Assembly: GCA_963920575.1 (NCBI GenBank)
Contig: OY986964.1
Coordinates: 33,537,685-33,601,684 of the forward strand
DNA length: 64,000 nt
DNA from: Narthecium ossifragum
Lineage: Eukaryota; Streptophyta; Magnoliopsida; Dioscoreales; Nartheciaceae
Reading direction: 5' to 3'
The notes under the pieces were generated by a model that saw nothing but the letters and a program-made list of their open reading frames with translations, made no database searches and was not told the DNA's origin. Of the stretch, positions 1 to 11,967 are shown piece by piece. Every line of letters begins with the position of its first letter. Position 1 is the first letter of the stretch. Made by a program: the position numbers and the translations under genes.

Positions 1-65
1 GAGATGTTGTTGTGTTACAAGACTGTCATAAGATCTATAATGAAGGACAGCAAAAAAAAAACAAA

Positions 66-92
66 AAAGAAAGAAAGAAAGAAAGAAAGAAA
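66..92. repeat. (AAAG)n microsatellite in a CLPR4 intron
   Basis: A run of about six to seven AAAG units interrupts the intron that follows the exon ending at 187. No function is visible. Confidence 0.85.
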
Positions 93-186
93 CCAAAACT
101 TAATCCAGTAGTTATACATGTAGCCAGACTAAATACAAGATCGACCAATATGCGTAGAGAAATGGCAAAGGACTTCAGAAATTTAC

Positions 187-3100
187 CTGCTTTATCATAA
201 TTGTTGATGACGGCAAAGCGGCACGATTCCCTTTTGCACCAGCAGCCAAAAGTAGGGCAGCTTCTCCCCAAGCATTGCCAACACAAAGTGTGAAAATAGG
301 TGGCTTAACATATCTGTATTTAGTTGGAAAGATGTTGGTTTCTCATAAACAAACCAGAAATTCATGACAAGATGACCCCGTGTTGTTACCCTTATCTTAG
401 AGGCCAAATCCATAATGACAAGAAAAAAGACAGAATATGGGTAGCAATGCATTTCCTAAAAAATATAGAAGAATTTCTCGGCATGGACTACAGAAGTTAA
501 TAACTCGTACATCTCGAAATCAATTGAACAGCATATAGCTGTAAGCATTAGCTTTATTGTTTAGTTGTTGAGAAATAGTCAAAGTTGCATATACAAGAAA
601 ATGGCGTCATCATAGATAAATCAACCTAGCATCCGCATAAAGGTAATGCCATAAGTACCATTCTATCATAAGACCACAGAACAATACCAACTCATCTATC
701 GCTTTGGTGTGCGATAATTCAAGCTCTAGCCTTTACAGGAGTAGTAACTTCACAACTGTGACCGGAAAATTTCATCAGAAACTTCAAGTCAAAGTCAATT
801 AGGAGGGACGGGATCCATTTTCAGGAATCTGATTCATGGGAGAGTCTCGTGTGAGTTTTAAATAATTTAATTTGGTGCTCTTGAGCTGTAAGAACCTCAA
901 CAAAAGCTCAGTATATTTTAATAACACAACCAACACGTCCATGTTATGCTTGAACAACAGCATACAAAATTTGGTTGGTTATCCATAAGTCTTATGTATG
1001 CAACTCTAAAAGGATATATTGAGGAGGATATGCGTGTTTCCAAAGGTCACAAGTCATTGATGTTGTCAGACTTGGATACAATCTTAAATTTGTGGACGCT
1101 TTCGGCAACGTGTAGGTAGGCTTTGATGTTTTGTTTGTTTTTCAGGCTATTTTTGTGTAAAACATTTCATCATTAACATATTATTATACAGACATTATCG
1201 TAACTAAAAATGCAGAGAATTAGGCAAGAATCCTCCATACAAGGGTGGTATATTTTCAATTTCCAGTAAAGTTTTGGGGAAAAAAAATTCCCCACTAACG
1301 CATGACTAAAGATATCGCCTTAATAACAGGGAGAAATCTTAATATATCTTTATTGCAAGCAATAAACCCTCTGCAATGAAATTACCAATTAACCAAACCA
1401 CCTGATTAAAACTTGGACAACAGGCAATCGGAAAAGCACTAAAATTTACACATAAATTGCATATGAAAGCTAAAGGTCGATAAACTTCACTTGTAGACAT
1501 TATTCAAGTAATGCCACCGATTTTGGGGTCAAAGATGTTGAAAACTTGGATTGCCTTATATGAAAAAATTAATGGATAGCATATTTACTACCATCGCACA
1601 TTTTTAAGCTGACATATTACTATATTGAAAAGAAATGCACCACAAAATTTAGCAACCAATGTAAGGACTTGACCTCATAACATCATAAATTGCAAAAGCT
1701 TCTGTCTCATAGCCTAACTTTTCTCCACCCTGCAAAAGAACATGCATGGCTTCACCAAACCAAAAAACTAGCAGATTACTCTTTGAAGGCATGAGAGCAA
1801 TATGATACACCATGAAGATTCATCAAAACAAAACCAAGGCGAAAGTACTTTGAAGAATCAAAAGTACAGAAAAAGTGGGAAGAGGGCCTGAATTAAATAT
1901 ATTAGAAATATTATATGCTGCACCACATAATCAGTCTTCAGTTGTATGATTGGGTTGAAGGTACTTGTCCAGCCTCAATAGACTTTACACACGAATGTAC
2001 AAACACGCACATATAGAATTCCTTTTCCTTGAGCTTTTCATACTAAACCGTAAGCCCGTGTACATACCAACTAAAGGAAAAACATTATAGCAAAGCAGCA
2101 ATTGCAGGAGTATAATTGCATAGCAAGGGAAGTAAAGACTCAAGCAAGAGCAATAACTTGTTTAACGATCATGAAGGGATCCATCCTGTCACAGCATATG
2201 ATGTTCAAAGCAGGATAAAATTTTTGCAGTCCTTCTATAATGGTTAACTGGTTTCAGCTTTTAGATGGTAGTATATAGCATTCTATACAAGTCTATAACT
2301 CCAAATGTAGATCAGGCCATATGCCGGCCATATGCCAGGATTTCTTGATGAGGGAACTCAGGGAAGTGTATGTCATTCTGGCTAAAAATCATATCTAAAT
2401 ACTGCATGCAAACATCATGAATATTAGATCTTATAATGAACTTAAGAAGTGCATCTCATACGAACAAGGAGAAGATTGCTGACCTTTGTTGTGCCCGTAG
2501 AATTTATGTATAGATAAATTGGCTTCTCAGCATCTTCATATTGAAGGTAAAGAAACTCAGCCAGGATCAGCTCTGTAACTGATGGCACAAGAGACATACC
2601 CAAGTACACAATCCGATTCTTGTACAAGTAAGATGCTAGGTCTGGAGGTGGCTGTTCCCATGCACTTCCTCTCAAGAAAGGGATAACCTGGTAGGTACAA
2701 TAAATGATTCTTGAGGCTGAGGCCCATGTGAGGTGTGAAATAACATATTTGATGGTCCCAAAAATATACAGTTACTAAGAAGAATCACATAGGTTTCAAT
2801 GTCCTAGTTCAAAACGTCCCAACCAAGCTTCTATGCCACTACTTGAAGAGCTAAGAATAAAACACAAAGCATCAACCATCACATCTAATAAACAACTAAC
2901 AAGACGACTTCAAACTGGTGCTTGTTGACTCCATGGCTAAACAGATCACATACGTACAGATATAGGTCTTTAGGTATTTGATGTGGTTCTACATCTTTTA
3001 CACAACAGATTTCTCATTCAAATTGTATTGGGCATTTTTCAGCAAATATGCCTCAACATATCTGTGTTGCGGCTTTTGGCTCCTTGCAATCAGCATGGAA

Positions 3101-4081
3101 TTGCGTGTTACAGCATGTAATGTGTCTAAAAATTGCCAGTTTTGTCAACAGTTCAAGACAAATCCTTAGTTGCCATGACAAACTTGGCATTGTATCATTG
3201 AAAAATGTATTAAGAATGCACCACAGAAAGATGTAGGAAAGGAACTTTATATGGCTGCAAATTCTCCGTTCTATAGTTAGGCTTGTAATAAACAGGAGCT
3301 GCTTAAAGTGTTAAGCATATAATACTGAAGATTGAGCCTGCTACAAGATTGGCTCAAATTGAGCTTTAAAGTCCGACTTGCATAAGAACGAACAAGAAGT
3401 AACTGCATAAATTTGTACCCTAATCCCAAAAACCCTACAGACTCTAAAGAAATCAACTCCCAAAAAGCGAGAAACATATAAGTGTGCAACAGTTGCCAAA
3501 GACATGAACTACCCATTTCAAAAAGACTCCCAACATTGGGAACCCAGATAGGAATCATGGTGAAAATGAACGAAGCATATAAATCGGTCAACTAGATCAT
3601 ACCGTCGTGTTGAAGCCCTAACAAGCAAACCCTACATTTAAAAACCCAGACAGGAATTAACTTCAACTCCAAAGCACCAAACCCCAAGAAGCGAGAAACA
3701 TATAGATGTCGGTTTGTCCGACGGTGAAACACCGGAACAAAACCCAGATAAGGAACCGATTCTTTTCAAGAAGGCATAAACATAGAACTTTAGGGTCTTC
3801 GCATATACATGAAAGATTACCATGGTAACGACTCCTCTCTTGCCACCGGAACCAGATAGAGACGGGCGCAGAGATGGGATTCGAATCATCTCCCCGGAAA
3901 ACTCCCCGGCGACGCTTCCCCCGACGAAAGGGGCCAAGAAGCTGGAGCCAAGAGAGGCGCGTGTGGGGAAGCTAAGAGATGGGAGAAGGGTTCCATTCAA
4001 ACGCGCTCTGGTCCTCTGCGGCTGAGCACAGGCGGAGCACGATAGCGAGGAGAAGCGGGTCGGAGAGACGACGACCGCCAT
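187..4081 (-). CDS. CLPR4: Plastid ClpPR protease non-catalytic subunit ClpR4 (3' end outside window)
   Basis: ClpR subunits sit beside ClpP in the plastid stroma protease ring but cannot cleave peptides. Visible coding exons on the minus strand are 4081-3821, 2687-2484, 1729-1674 and 313-187; all are flanked by GT-AG and phases match (87 codons, 68 codons, then 56+127 nt). The remaining C-terminal exons lie left of base 1. The first exon gives a Ser/Arg-rich, acid-poor N-terminus typical of a chloroplast transit peptide. The second encodes the ClpP-fold block beginning PPPDLASYLYKNRIVYLGM and ending YINSTGTTK, the third GGEKLGYETEAFAIYDVM, the fourth YVKPPIFTLCVGNAWGEAAL through MIKQ. The position of the ClpP nucleophilic serine is occupied by WGEAA and the catalytic histidine (usually MIHQP) by lysine (MIKQ), so it is a ClpR. 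The wording matches Arabidopsis CLPR4 (At4g17040) best from memory. The ATG at 4081 is the only one giving a transit peptide. Confidence 0.93.
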
Positions 4082-4306
4082 TGCTCACTCGCAGTCTCTT
4101 GAGTGTAGAGAGCGAGAGAGAAGAGGATAAGCGCTCGCCTCTCTTCTCTCCGAGTACCAAATAGGTCGGGCTCCAATAAGATTTGGATCCGCCTCCGGAT
4201 TCGATATGTGAACCAGTCGGATTCTAAAGCATAGCAACCAAGATCCGATATCGAAATCCGGCTTCGCTTCATCGGAGGAGGCCTCAGGCCATACCCTTTC
4301 TTCGCC
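4082..4306. promoter_or_regulatory. Shared divergent promoter of CLPR4 and the PPR gene
   Basis: Only 225 bp separate the start codons of two head-to-head genes, CLPR4 on the minus strand and the PPR gene on the plus strand, so both core promoters and both 5' UTRs must lie here or overlap coding sequence. It contains a purine/pyrimidine-skewed GAGA-like stretch around 4100-4155. No clear TATA box is seen for either direction. Both products are expected in the plastid, which fits co-regulation from one bidirectional promoter, but that is inference. Confidence 0.7.
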
Positions 4307-7255
4307 ATGGGAGCGATGAAGCTCTCATCGTTGGATCCCTACCTCGCCAACGCCAACCGTTGTCTCCACTCCTCCTCCTTCAAACGCGACCTTAGTCTAT
4401 CACTCCCACCTTCTTGTCTCCCTCTCTCCACTCCGATCTCATCTCATCGTTCTCGCTCAAGAGCATGCAACCTCTCGTCGACCGATGATCACTGGGGACA
4501 ACAGCATAGGACGCGGTTGGTGGAGAGTTACCACCAGACGAACGCCCTCAAGGCATTGGTATCGGAGCTCTCCAAGAAGGGTTCGAGCCCTCTTCTCCTC
4601 TTGAGTCGAGATGGGGATTGGACGAGAGAGTATCTCTGGGCTGCCGTCAGATTCCTCGTGGGCGATGGACGGATCCAAGAGGCTCTGCAGGTCGGTTCTT
4701 GCTTTCCATTTTGTTCATTTTGGTCGATTTATTGGAAGTTGTTGGGTTATGTTCTTCTTCAAGATGCTATCTTTGTCCAGAAAATTCAAGGCTGAGACCG
4801 AAGTAATCCTTAAGAGGAAGTCTGACTTAGATATGATATTGACACTGACGTCCATGCTACATTCCGAGAAATTTTAACAGAATGAATTTCAAATAACCTC
4901 AAGCCTTACCCTTTGCCTTGTCTTTGTGTACTTCGGCAAAATAAGAAAAGGAGGGATGAGAGGGATGAGTAAAAGAGGGTTTACTGGGCTTCAGAAAGTA
5001 AACTTCTTTATTCAAATCAATACATTACATAGAAGACTACCCTTTTTGCAAACCTCGGTCTCCTGACCAGCTCGGTAATAAAGTTTTCCTGAGGATGGGA
5101 GAACAAAATTCTGATGTGTTGGGCTTAATGTATATCAAGTGGTGTCCATCCTCCAAATCACAGCTGCCTTCTATTAAGCATCTGCTTGTTATTTCAACTT
5201 GCATTTCGAACCTAAAAAATTATAGATAAATTGTTTTTTTCCCCTATTGATATCTTTGTTCCATTTCTTCCAACATACTGACTACACCCTTCCCTGCATC
5301 AAACATGAGCAAATATCTGACTGTTCATTAACTTGTTGATTCTTTTAAGAGAATAGAACACATGATAACATGACATAACCATCTACACGGTTGTAGTAAA
5401 TACGATTGAGAGATTACAAGAAACAAGCTTGCAAAGCTGCAAGTACTATGAGGGCCATATTCTGAAACCTACAAGCTTGCAAAACTGTAAGAACTGTTAA
5501 AGGCCTTTTGTGAATGTGCCTATTGTTATGGTTCTGAATCTTCTGATAACCATGTAGATAAATTTTGGTGGTCGTGATTTACACTAGATTAACTGATAGT
5601 TTGTTTTGTTTAACCTATTGCGAGGTTACAAGAAACAAGATTTCAGTACCTCTTATGAAAAAAGTTGAAGAAGATTTTGTATATATTCCATTTTTAATCT
5701 ACTACTTTTGTTTTTTTGCTCGTTCCATGTCCTACGTTCTTTATGAGATTGATCTTGCAATATTTCTCTTGTTTGCTGTCTTCAACAATTAGTTTGAATA
5801 TTCTTGCTTGGTTGGCAACATTCAAGTGTATATTTATTTTGCAATGTGTCAAGGTTCTTGTTAACTACACATGATATTCCAAGTTTGACACATACATCTG
5901 TGTTTTCGATATTGAAAATGCTTCAAGTATGATCTTTTTTTGCATCCACAAATCCTTTAATGTGTGGTTTGGTCAATACTGGATTCCTGATTTCTTCAGA
6001 AAGCTTTAAGCTTGTAAAGTGCTGAAATTCTATTTTAAATGGCATTCCAAGTTTTTATCAAGTACTTTGATTCTACTCTTCTTCTATTCTATATCTGGAA
6101 AAACAGGTATTTGATTGCTGGAAGAACAAGGACAGAATCCGCATTAATGAAACTAACTATGCAACTATAATAACTTTGCTGTCAGAAAAGGGCTTGATGG
6201 AAGAAGCTCTATCAATGTTCGAAGATATGGAGCGGTACGGTATTATACCAACTTTGAAGATCTGCAATGATTTAATTCGTGGTTTTGCTAAGAAAAAGGA
6301 CTTCAAATATGCAAGAGCGACTTTCCAGAAAATGGATGATATTGGTTTACTTCCTACACCTGAAACCTACATTGGGCTTATTCGTGCTTATGGAAGCTTT
6401 GGAATGTATGACGAAATGGGTAAATGTTTAAGACAGATGGAATCAGGAGGGTGTTCTCCCAATGAAGTTACTTATAACATATTGATTGTAGAGTTTGCTC
6501 AAGGCGGACTTTTTAAAAAAATGGAAGGACTTTACAGAACTCTCCGCTCCAAGCGGATGAATTTGCAAACTTCCACACTGGTTTCAATGCTTGAAGCTTA
6601 TGCCGATTTTGGGCTTTTGGAGAAAATGGAAAAGGCTTATCGTAGGGTCTTGAAAGAAAAGGCGTTCATAAAGGAAAGCCTAGTTAAGAAAATTGCCACA
6701 GTTTATATAGAAAATAGCCAGTTTTCTCGTTTGGAGGATTTAGGCAATGACATTGGTTCACGAACGGGTAGAACTAACCTTGCTTGGTGTCTTCTTCTTC
6801 TAGCTTCTGCTTGTTTTTCGAGCCGGAAGGGTACAGAATCTGTCATTCGGGAAATGGAAGTTTCAAAAGTTCGGTCTAATATAACATTCAGGAATATCCT
6901 TGCACTTTTTTATTTGAGATATAAGGATTTCAAGCAGTTAGATGCTGTCTTCTCTCGAGCTGGTTTGCGAAATGTAGGACTTGATATTGTAACCATTGGA
7001 GTTCTTTTTGATGCATGCAGAATCGGGTATGATGGAACACATGTTTTAGAGCTTTGGAGGAATAGTGGGCTTCTAGAAGAAGCGGCAGAGATGAAAACTG
7101 ACTCTTTAGTTCTTATTGCTTTTGGCAAAGGATTTTTCATGAGAGAATGCGAGAGAGTCTATAATTGTAGAGATGTACAGAAGAAACTTTGGACATATCG
7201 TAATCTAATTAGTTCGGTTTTTGAGAAAATAGAAGGGTCATTAAGGGGAAGCTGA
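4307..7255 (+). CDS. Pentatricopeptide-repeat protein, probably chloroplast (At4g14190-like)
   Basis: PPR proteins bind organelle RNA in a sequence-specific way to guide processing, stability or translation. Two coding exons: 4307-4690 (128 codons) and 6107-7255 (382 codons plus TGA), joined by a phase-0 intron of 1.4 kb with donor CAG|GTCGG and acceptor AACAG|GTATT, giving 510 aa. The N-terminus is rich in Ser, Arg and Leu, like a plastid transit peptide. The second exon carries P-type PPR helices, for example the blocks around NDLIRGFAKKKDFKYARATF, TYIGLIRAYGSFGMYDEMGK and TYNILIVEFAQGGLFKKMEG, which are spaced about 35 residues apart. The last third is less repeat-like and there is no E, DYW or SMR domain. 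The resemblance to Arabidopsis At4g14190 is from memory and moderately sure. It shares its promoter with CLPR4. Confidence 0.88.
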
Positions 7256-8806
7256 ACAGTTCAAGGCAGGGAAAGTCCCATTCATATTCCAGACTGTAGT
7301 TCCCAAAATCCCACTAAAGGTGTTATTTTGGTGATTTTTGGAGTGTTATCACCTTCAGAAGACCAGAAAATTTTCCCGACTTGCACTGTCTGGTGGAACT
7401 CTGGAAAGCATCAAAAATTTCTGAGGTAAACAATTTTTTTGAGTCATGTAAAATTGCATCTATGTGACCGTCGTTCTTTAGTGCTTAGCCATGTTTAAAG
7501 TCACAACTTTTGCCCAGTCTAGAATTCTTCCAATATGCTCTTGTATTTTCTGTTCCGTGGTTTTCATGCAGCTCTTTTCTCCCTTGTCTATGTGCCAAGT
7601 GATTTATGGATTAGGTCTTGCTTTCATATATTCCTTTCCACTCCACATGTTATATGAAAATGATGAACAGCATGTGAAAACATTTCTACTGTTGTGATGT
7701 AAATAGAACAATTGGAATCCTATATACTTCTCGAAGTGCTCGGATCTCTTATTTAACTGGTTTTTGACTGTATAGGAAATGTCATTTTATTATGGAACTA
7801 ACTGCTGCTATGGCACAAGATGCAAGCTCTAGAGGAAAATCTAACTTATTGCATGTATTCCTTCATAAAATCAAATGGTTATGTTGGTCATTTTAAACTC
7901 ATCACAGTCAAGTTAAAATCATCCAAGGGCAATATAAAAAGGAAATTGTGGACTATATGTATACAATTTATGAGTTTCCGAGGGTATTTTCACTATTAGG
8001 ACTCTTGGATATTGCAAAAAAATCTGTAATGGTAACGTCTCTTTCAGGTCACATCTACATTGCATCTCTGGGTGGTTACAGTGAGCACTTTTCTTATTGA
8101 TTAAAAGTTGTTTTTTCTTTGAGTATTTTTCCCCTAATGCAGATGTCTTTTTGATCAGGTGAGTTCTCTCCAAGTTTAACATATCAATCTTGCTAGTGTA
8201 GTACAGTAAATCCATTTGAGTAGGTTCTCCGGTGACTGAAATTCATATATGGTCTGTTAATGTGCAGTTGCATCTGATACTTACAATGATATGTCAAAGA
8301 CAATACTTGTTGTCCTGAAACATACACTAATGATCTGTGTTTTATTGTAGATCTGATGCTACCTCCCGTCTCCCTATCACATGCAGCTTAAATCTCGCAG
8401 CTTTTTTGGCTTCTAAGTATGCCATGGATTATGATCTATCGGTTCTCATCAGTTCCTTGACTCTCTTACCAATTTGCTGAGTATAATGAATATTTTGCTG
8501 GAAAGCGCAGTTTTATGCAAGGTTTGGCAATTTCTCTTCTTCGACGCCTCCTATGAGGTTGCAGCCTTGCAGGATGCGAATAACAACATTCAGGTTAACC
8601 TTGCTGATTTCAAAAGAAGTGCATAAAGTACACATTATGTCCTGAGATGTGTTAAATTCTCTTATATGGGGGCTGCCTGTAGCCGGAACTCTGAAAACGA
8701 GTTCCCACGTGAACTCGACGATTTCCATCTCTCTCCTTATGCAAGTCGGTTTTCATACTTTCCTTCAGAAGCACATTCCTCTCTCGATGTTTTTCTGCAT
8801 CAATCT

Positions 8807-8868
8807 CATGCCAAGTACCTCAAGTGTTGCGCATCGGAGAATTCAAGACATGCCAAGTACCTCAAGTG
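8807..8868. repeat. Short direct duplication, 42 bp period
   Basis: The 20-mer CATGCCAAGTACCTCAAGTG occurs identically at 8807-8826 and 8849-8868. Confidence 0.85.
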
Positions 8869-8929
8869 AAGGTGATCTGTTTGATAGTCCCCATTTCTCG
8901 CGAATCCTCTAACGTGTCTATCATCTCAC

Positions 8930-8950
8930 AAAAAAAAAAAAAAAAAAAAA
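8930..8950. repeat. Poly(A) tract
   Basis: Twenty-one A residues in a row, just upstream of the Mutator-like element. It could be a retroposition scar, but no target-site duplication was found around it. Confidence 0.8.
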
Positions 8951-9847
8951 GTTGTTGGTTTGTCGAATAATTTGATTACTTTAAACAGCAATTATTTTAC
9001 GGATAATTACCAATTAGTCTCATTTAGAGACTTTTCTTCCTCCATAGTCCCTATATAAGTTTTTAACCCATTTAATCCCCTAATCATTAATATCATGACG
9101 AAAACACCCTTCTCTTTTCAAAATTAAAAAAAAAAAGAAACGGGGAGATGAAGAGGGAGGTGGCAGCGGGGATGGCGTCGGGGAAGAAGGTGACGACCGG
9201 GGCGTCGGGGATCGACGACGATGGACGACGCGGTGACATCGATCCGATGGGATCTGACGCTGTCTGATCCCGTCGTCGATCTCCTCTTTCGATTCTGCCG
9301 TCGGGAGATCGTCGGCGTCCGTCGGTGATGGGGATCCGGACCACGTCATGATGCTGTCGGCGTCGATGATCGCGATCTCGGGATCGGGACAGGAGTTCCG
9401 GGGTCGTGACGAATGGGGATCGGGGTGGCGATGGACGACGAGGCCGATCGGCGACTGAGAGGAGATCGGGATCGACGACGGATGGGGATCGGGGGCGCCG
9501 GGATGTCGAGGATCGCGACGGGGACGGCGGGGAAGGGGACGGCGGGGAAGGGGACGGCGAGATCGGGGACGAGGAGCTCCGGGATGTCGAGGATCGCGAC
9601 GGGGGCGCCGGGGAAGGGGACGGTGAGATCGGGGACAACGATGAGGGAGGTGATCGGGGAAGGCCGGGATCGGAGACGGCGTGTAAGGAGGAGATCAGCG
9701 AAGGGCGTGGGAAAGGGGTGAGATGAGAGAGAAAGAGATAGGGAAAATAGGAAAAACGTATAAAAACCTGGGAAAATAATAGAAAATGGGAAAAAATGTT
9801 AGAAAATAGGAAAATATGTTGAGAAAATATGTGAAAAATACCAAAAT

Positions 9848-10930
9848 TGTGGTGGAAAGTAACTATCAAAATTGTGGGAAGTAACTACCAAAATGGTGGG
9901 GTAAAGTAAGTAGCAGAACCGTGGAAGTAACTACAAGTATTTTTGAAAAATAACTATCAAAATTGTAAAAAATAACTAATAAAATTGAGGAAAGTAACTA
10001 CCACCAGCATTGTGGAAAGTAACTACTAAAATTATAGAAAGTAACTTCCACCAGTATTGTAGAAAGTAACTACCAAAATTATTGAAAGTAACTATCAAAA
10101 TTATTGAAAGTAACTACTACCAGTATTGTGGAAAGTAACTACTACCACCAACATTGTGGAAAGTAACTATCACTAGTATCATTGCGGAAAGTAACTACCA
10201 CCAGCATTGTGGAAAGTAACTACCACCAAAATTGTGGAAAGTAACTACCACCAGCATCATTGTGGAAAGTAACTACCACCGGCATCATTGTGGAAAGTAA
10301 CTACCAACACCATTGTGGAAAGTAACTACCAAAATTGTGGAAAGTATCTACCACCAAAATTGTGAAAAGTAACTACCACCAGCATCATTGTGGAAAGTAA
10401 CTACCACCGGCATCATTGTGGAAAGTAACTACCAACAGCATCATTATGGAAAGTAACTACCACAAAAAATATGAAAAGTAACTACCACCAAAATTGTGGA
10501 AAGTAGCTACCACCATCATCATTGTGGAAAGTAACTACCACCGGCATCATTGTGGAAAGTAACTACAACCAGCATTGTGGAAAGTAATTATCACAAAAAT
10601 TATGGAAAGTAACTACAACCGACATTGTGGAAAGTAACTACCATAAAAAATTGTGTAAAATAACTACCACAATTGTGGAGAGTAACTACCAGAATTTTTG
10701 AAAAGTAACTATTTTTTACATATTTTTTGTGCAAAGTAACTACCGGAATTTTAGAACGTAACTACCACAATTGTGGAAAGTAACTATCAAAAAAAATTGT
10801 GGAAAGTAACTACCACGAAAAATTGTGGAAAGTAACTACAACGAAAAATTATGGAAAGTAACTACCACAAAAAATTATGGAAAGTAACTACCACAAAAAA
10901 ATGTGAAAAGTAACTACCACAATTGATAGT
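9848..10930. repeat. GGAAAGTAACTACCACCA minisatellite array
   Basis: Roughly 1.1 kb of tandem units with the core GTGGAAAGTAACTACCA followed by a variable filler (CCAGCATCATT, AAAATT, CAAAAAATT and so on), so monomers vary from about 19 to 30 bp; around forty are visible by eye. All units run the same way until about 10,920. Every unit keeps AAAGTAACTA, while the filler is free to vary. Confidence 0.9.
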
Positions 10931-11013
10931 TACTTTCCATTGGTAGTTACTTTTCAGTTGGTACTTACTTCCCAGTTGGTAGTTACTTTCCAGCTGATAT
11001 TTACTTTCCATTA
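10923..11013. repeat. Inverted arm of the GTAACTAC minisatellite
   Basis: At about 10,923 the array flips: four units of the form GGTAGTTACTTTCCA follow, the reverse complement of the preceding monomers, after which AT-rich DNA and a few forward units (11,090-11,260) occur. The head-to-head junction lets the transcript or single strand fold into a hairpin. Confidence 0.8.
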
Positions 11014-11967
11014 TTCCTTTATTTTTCTTGAATTTTTCTCATATATTATACTATTTTTCTTCATTTTTCCTTTGTTTCCATTACTACCGCGGAAAGTAAC
11101 TTCTATATTTCATGAAAGTAACTACCATATTGTATGAAAATAAGTTCCATAATTTTCACAATATTTTCCATTATTGTGGAAAGTAACTACCACTAGCATT
11201 GTGGAAAGTAACTACAACCAGTATTCTGGAAAGTAACTACCAAAATTGTGAAAAGCAACTACAATATTTTCTTTATTTCTTTATTTTTACTGAATTTTTC
11301 TCATATATCATACTATTTTTCTTCATTTTTTCTTTGTTTTCTCTCTCCCCATTACTTACTCCCTCCAACATTTTTTGTTTTATTTTTTTTGACGACTTAG
11401 AGTCGTCGGAGATTGATCGCCGGCGAGGAGGGATGATCAGCGGTCGGGGAGATTGGAGGAGAGGTCGGTCAAGCATGGGGAGTCAATCCAACAGATGTGA
11501 TCGTGCCGTTAACTGGCGGTTTAATAAACCCAAGCAAAGAAGGCAAATAATCCTCATTTCAGACTTTACTAAAGCAGTCTACAAGAGAAATAAGCTCTAA
11601 GTGGCAAAGCAACAAGTAGATGAAGAACAACTCAAGGCCGCTCTGTCTTTGGCTACCTGAGCTTAACTCACATACCCTCTCGAAGAAGAAGCGATTTTGG
11701 TTTTCATGGTTTACCCAACAAGCAGTCACACACAATGGAGAACATCGGCAAATAAAATGGGAGATTAAATGGCATGGGATTCAAATAAAGTGCATACTTA
11801 ACAGCTTGAGAGCTAAAGGCAACAGAGATCGAGTTGGGTGGGTACCGGGGTAGGGGTATGGATACATATAAATATAATAGGGGTAGTTTAGTCCAATAAA
11901 AGTTTAGAGACCTAATGATAAGTTGGTATCTTATAAAAGACTTATTGGTAATTCTCCCATTATTTTA

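Larger units (their letters stand above)
7256..8999. other. PPR 3' flank, no gene seen
   Basis: AT-rich sequence after the PPR stop codon, presumably 3' UTR and intergenic DNA. Only short unconvincing ORFs occur. It holds a 20 bp tandem duplication near 8807-8868 and a 21 bp poly(A) run at 8930-8950, and ends at the target-site duplication of the following transposon (8991-8999). Confidence 0.6.
9000..11958. mobile_element. Non-autonomous Mutator-like element with internal minisatellite
   Basis: The ends are inverted repeats: the left reads CGGATAATTACCAATTAGTC and the reverse complement of the right reads GGGAGAATTACCAATAAGTC. The element is flanked by a perfect 9 bp duplication, ATTATTTTA, at 8991-8999 and 11959-11967; 9 bp is the hallmark of Mutator-superfamily insertion. 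Further homology inward (a TTAGAGAC-type motif) is weaker. No transposase frame is present. The interior holds a GC-rich block at about 9140-9720 that gives long low-complexity Ser/Pro/Arg frames on both strands, the GTAACTAC minisatellite at about 9848-11013, and a second small GC-rich block at 11395-11480. The GC-rich blocks could be captured gene pieces (Pack-MULE), but I recognise no parent gene. Confidence 0.85.

Noticed and set aside
3277..3591. 104-codon minus-strand frame between CLPR4 exons
   Set aside because: It lies in the first CLPR4 intron, lacks conserved motifs and is not needed for the in-phase exon chain.
6176..6178. Treating the PPR second exon as a separate gene starting at a TTG
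   Set aside because: The frame continues upstream to the acceptor at 6,106 and joins exon 1 in phase 0.
8930..8950. Poly(A) as the tail of a processed pseudogene
   Set aside because: No flanking target duplication and no recognisable upstream gene copy.
9093..9869. A 258-codon Ser/Pro/Arg-rich frame on the minus strand
   Set aside because: It lies in the GC-rich core of the Mutator element, its complement is equally open, and it has low-complexity composition with no recognisable domain.
9848..10930. CRISPR-like regular repeats
   Set aside because: Monomers are 19-30 bp with short degenerate filler rather than fixed repeats and unique spacers, and the genome is a plant.
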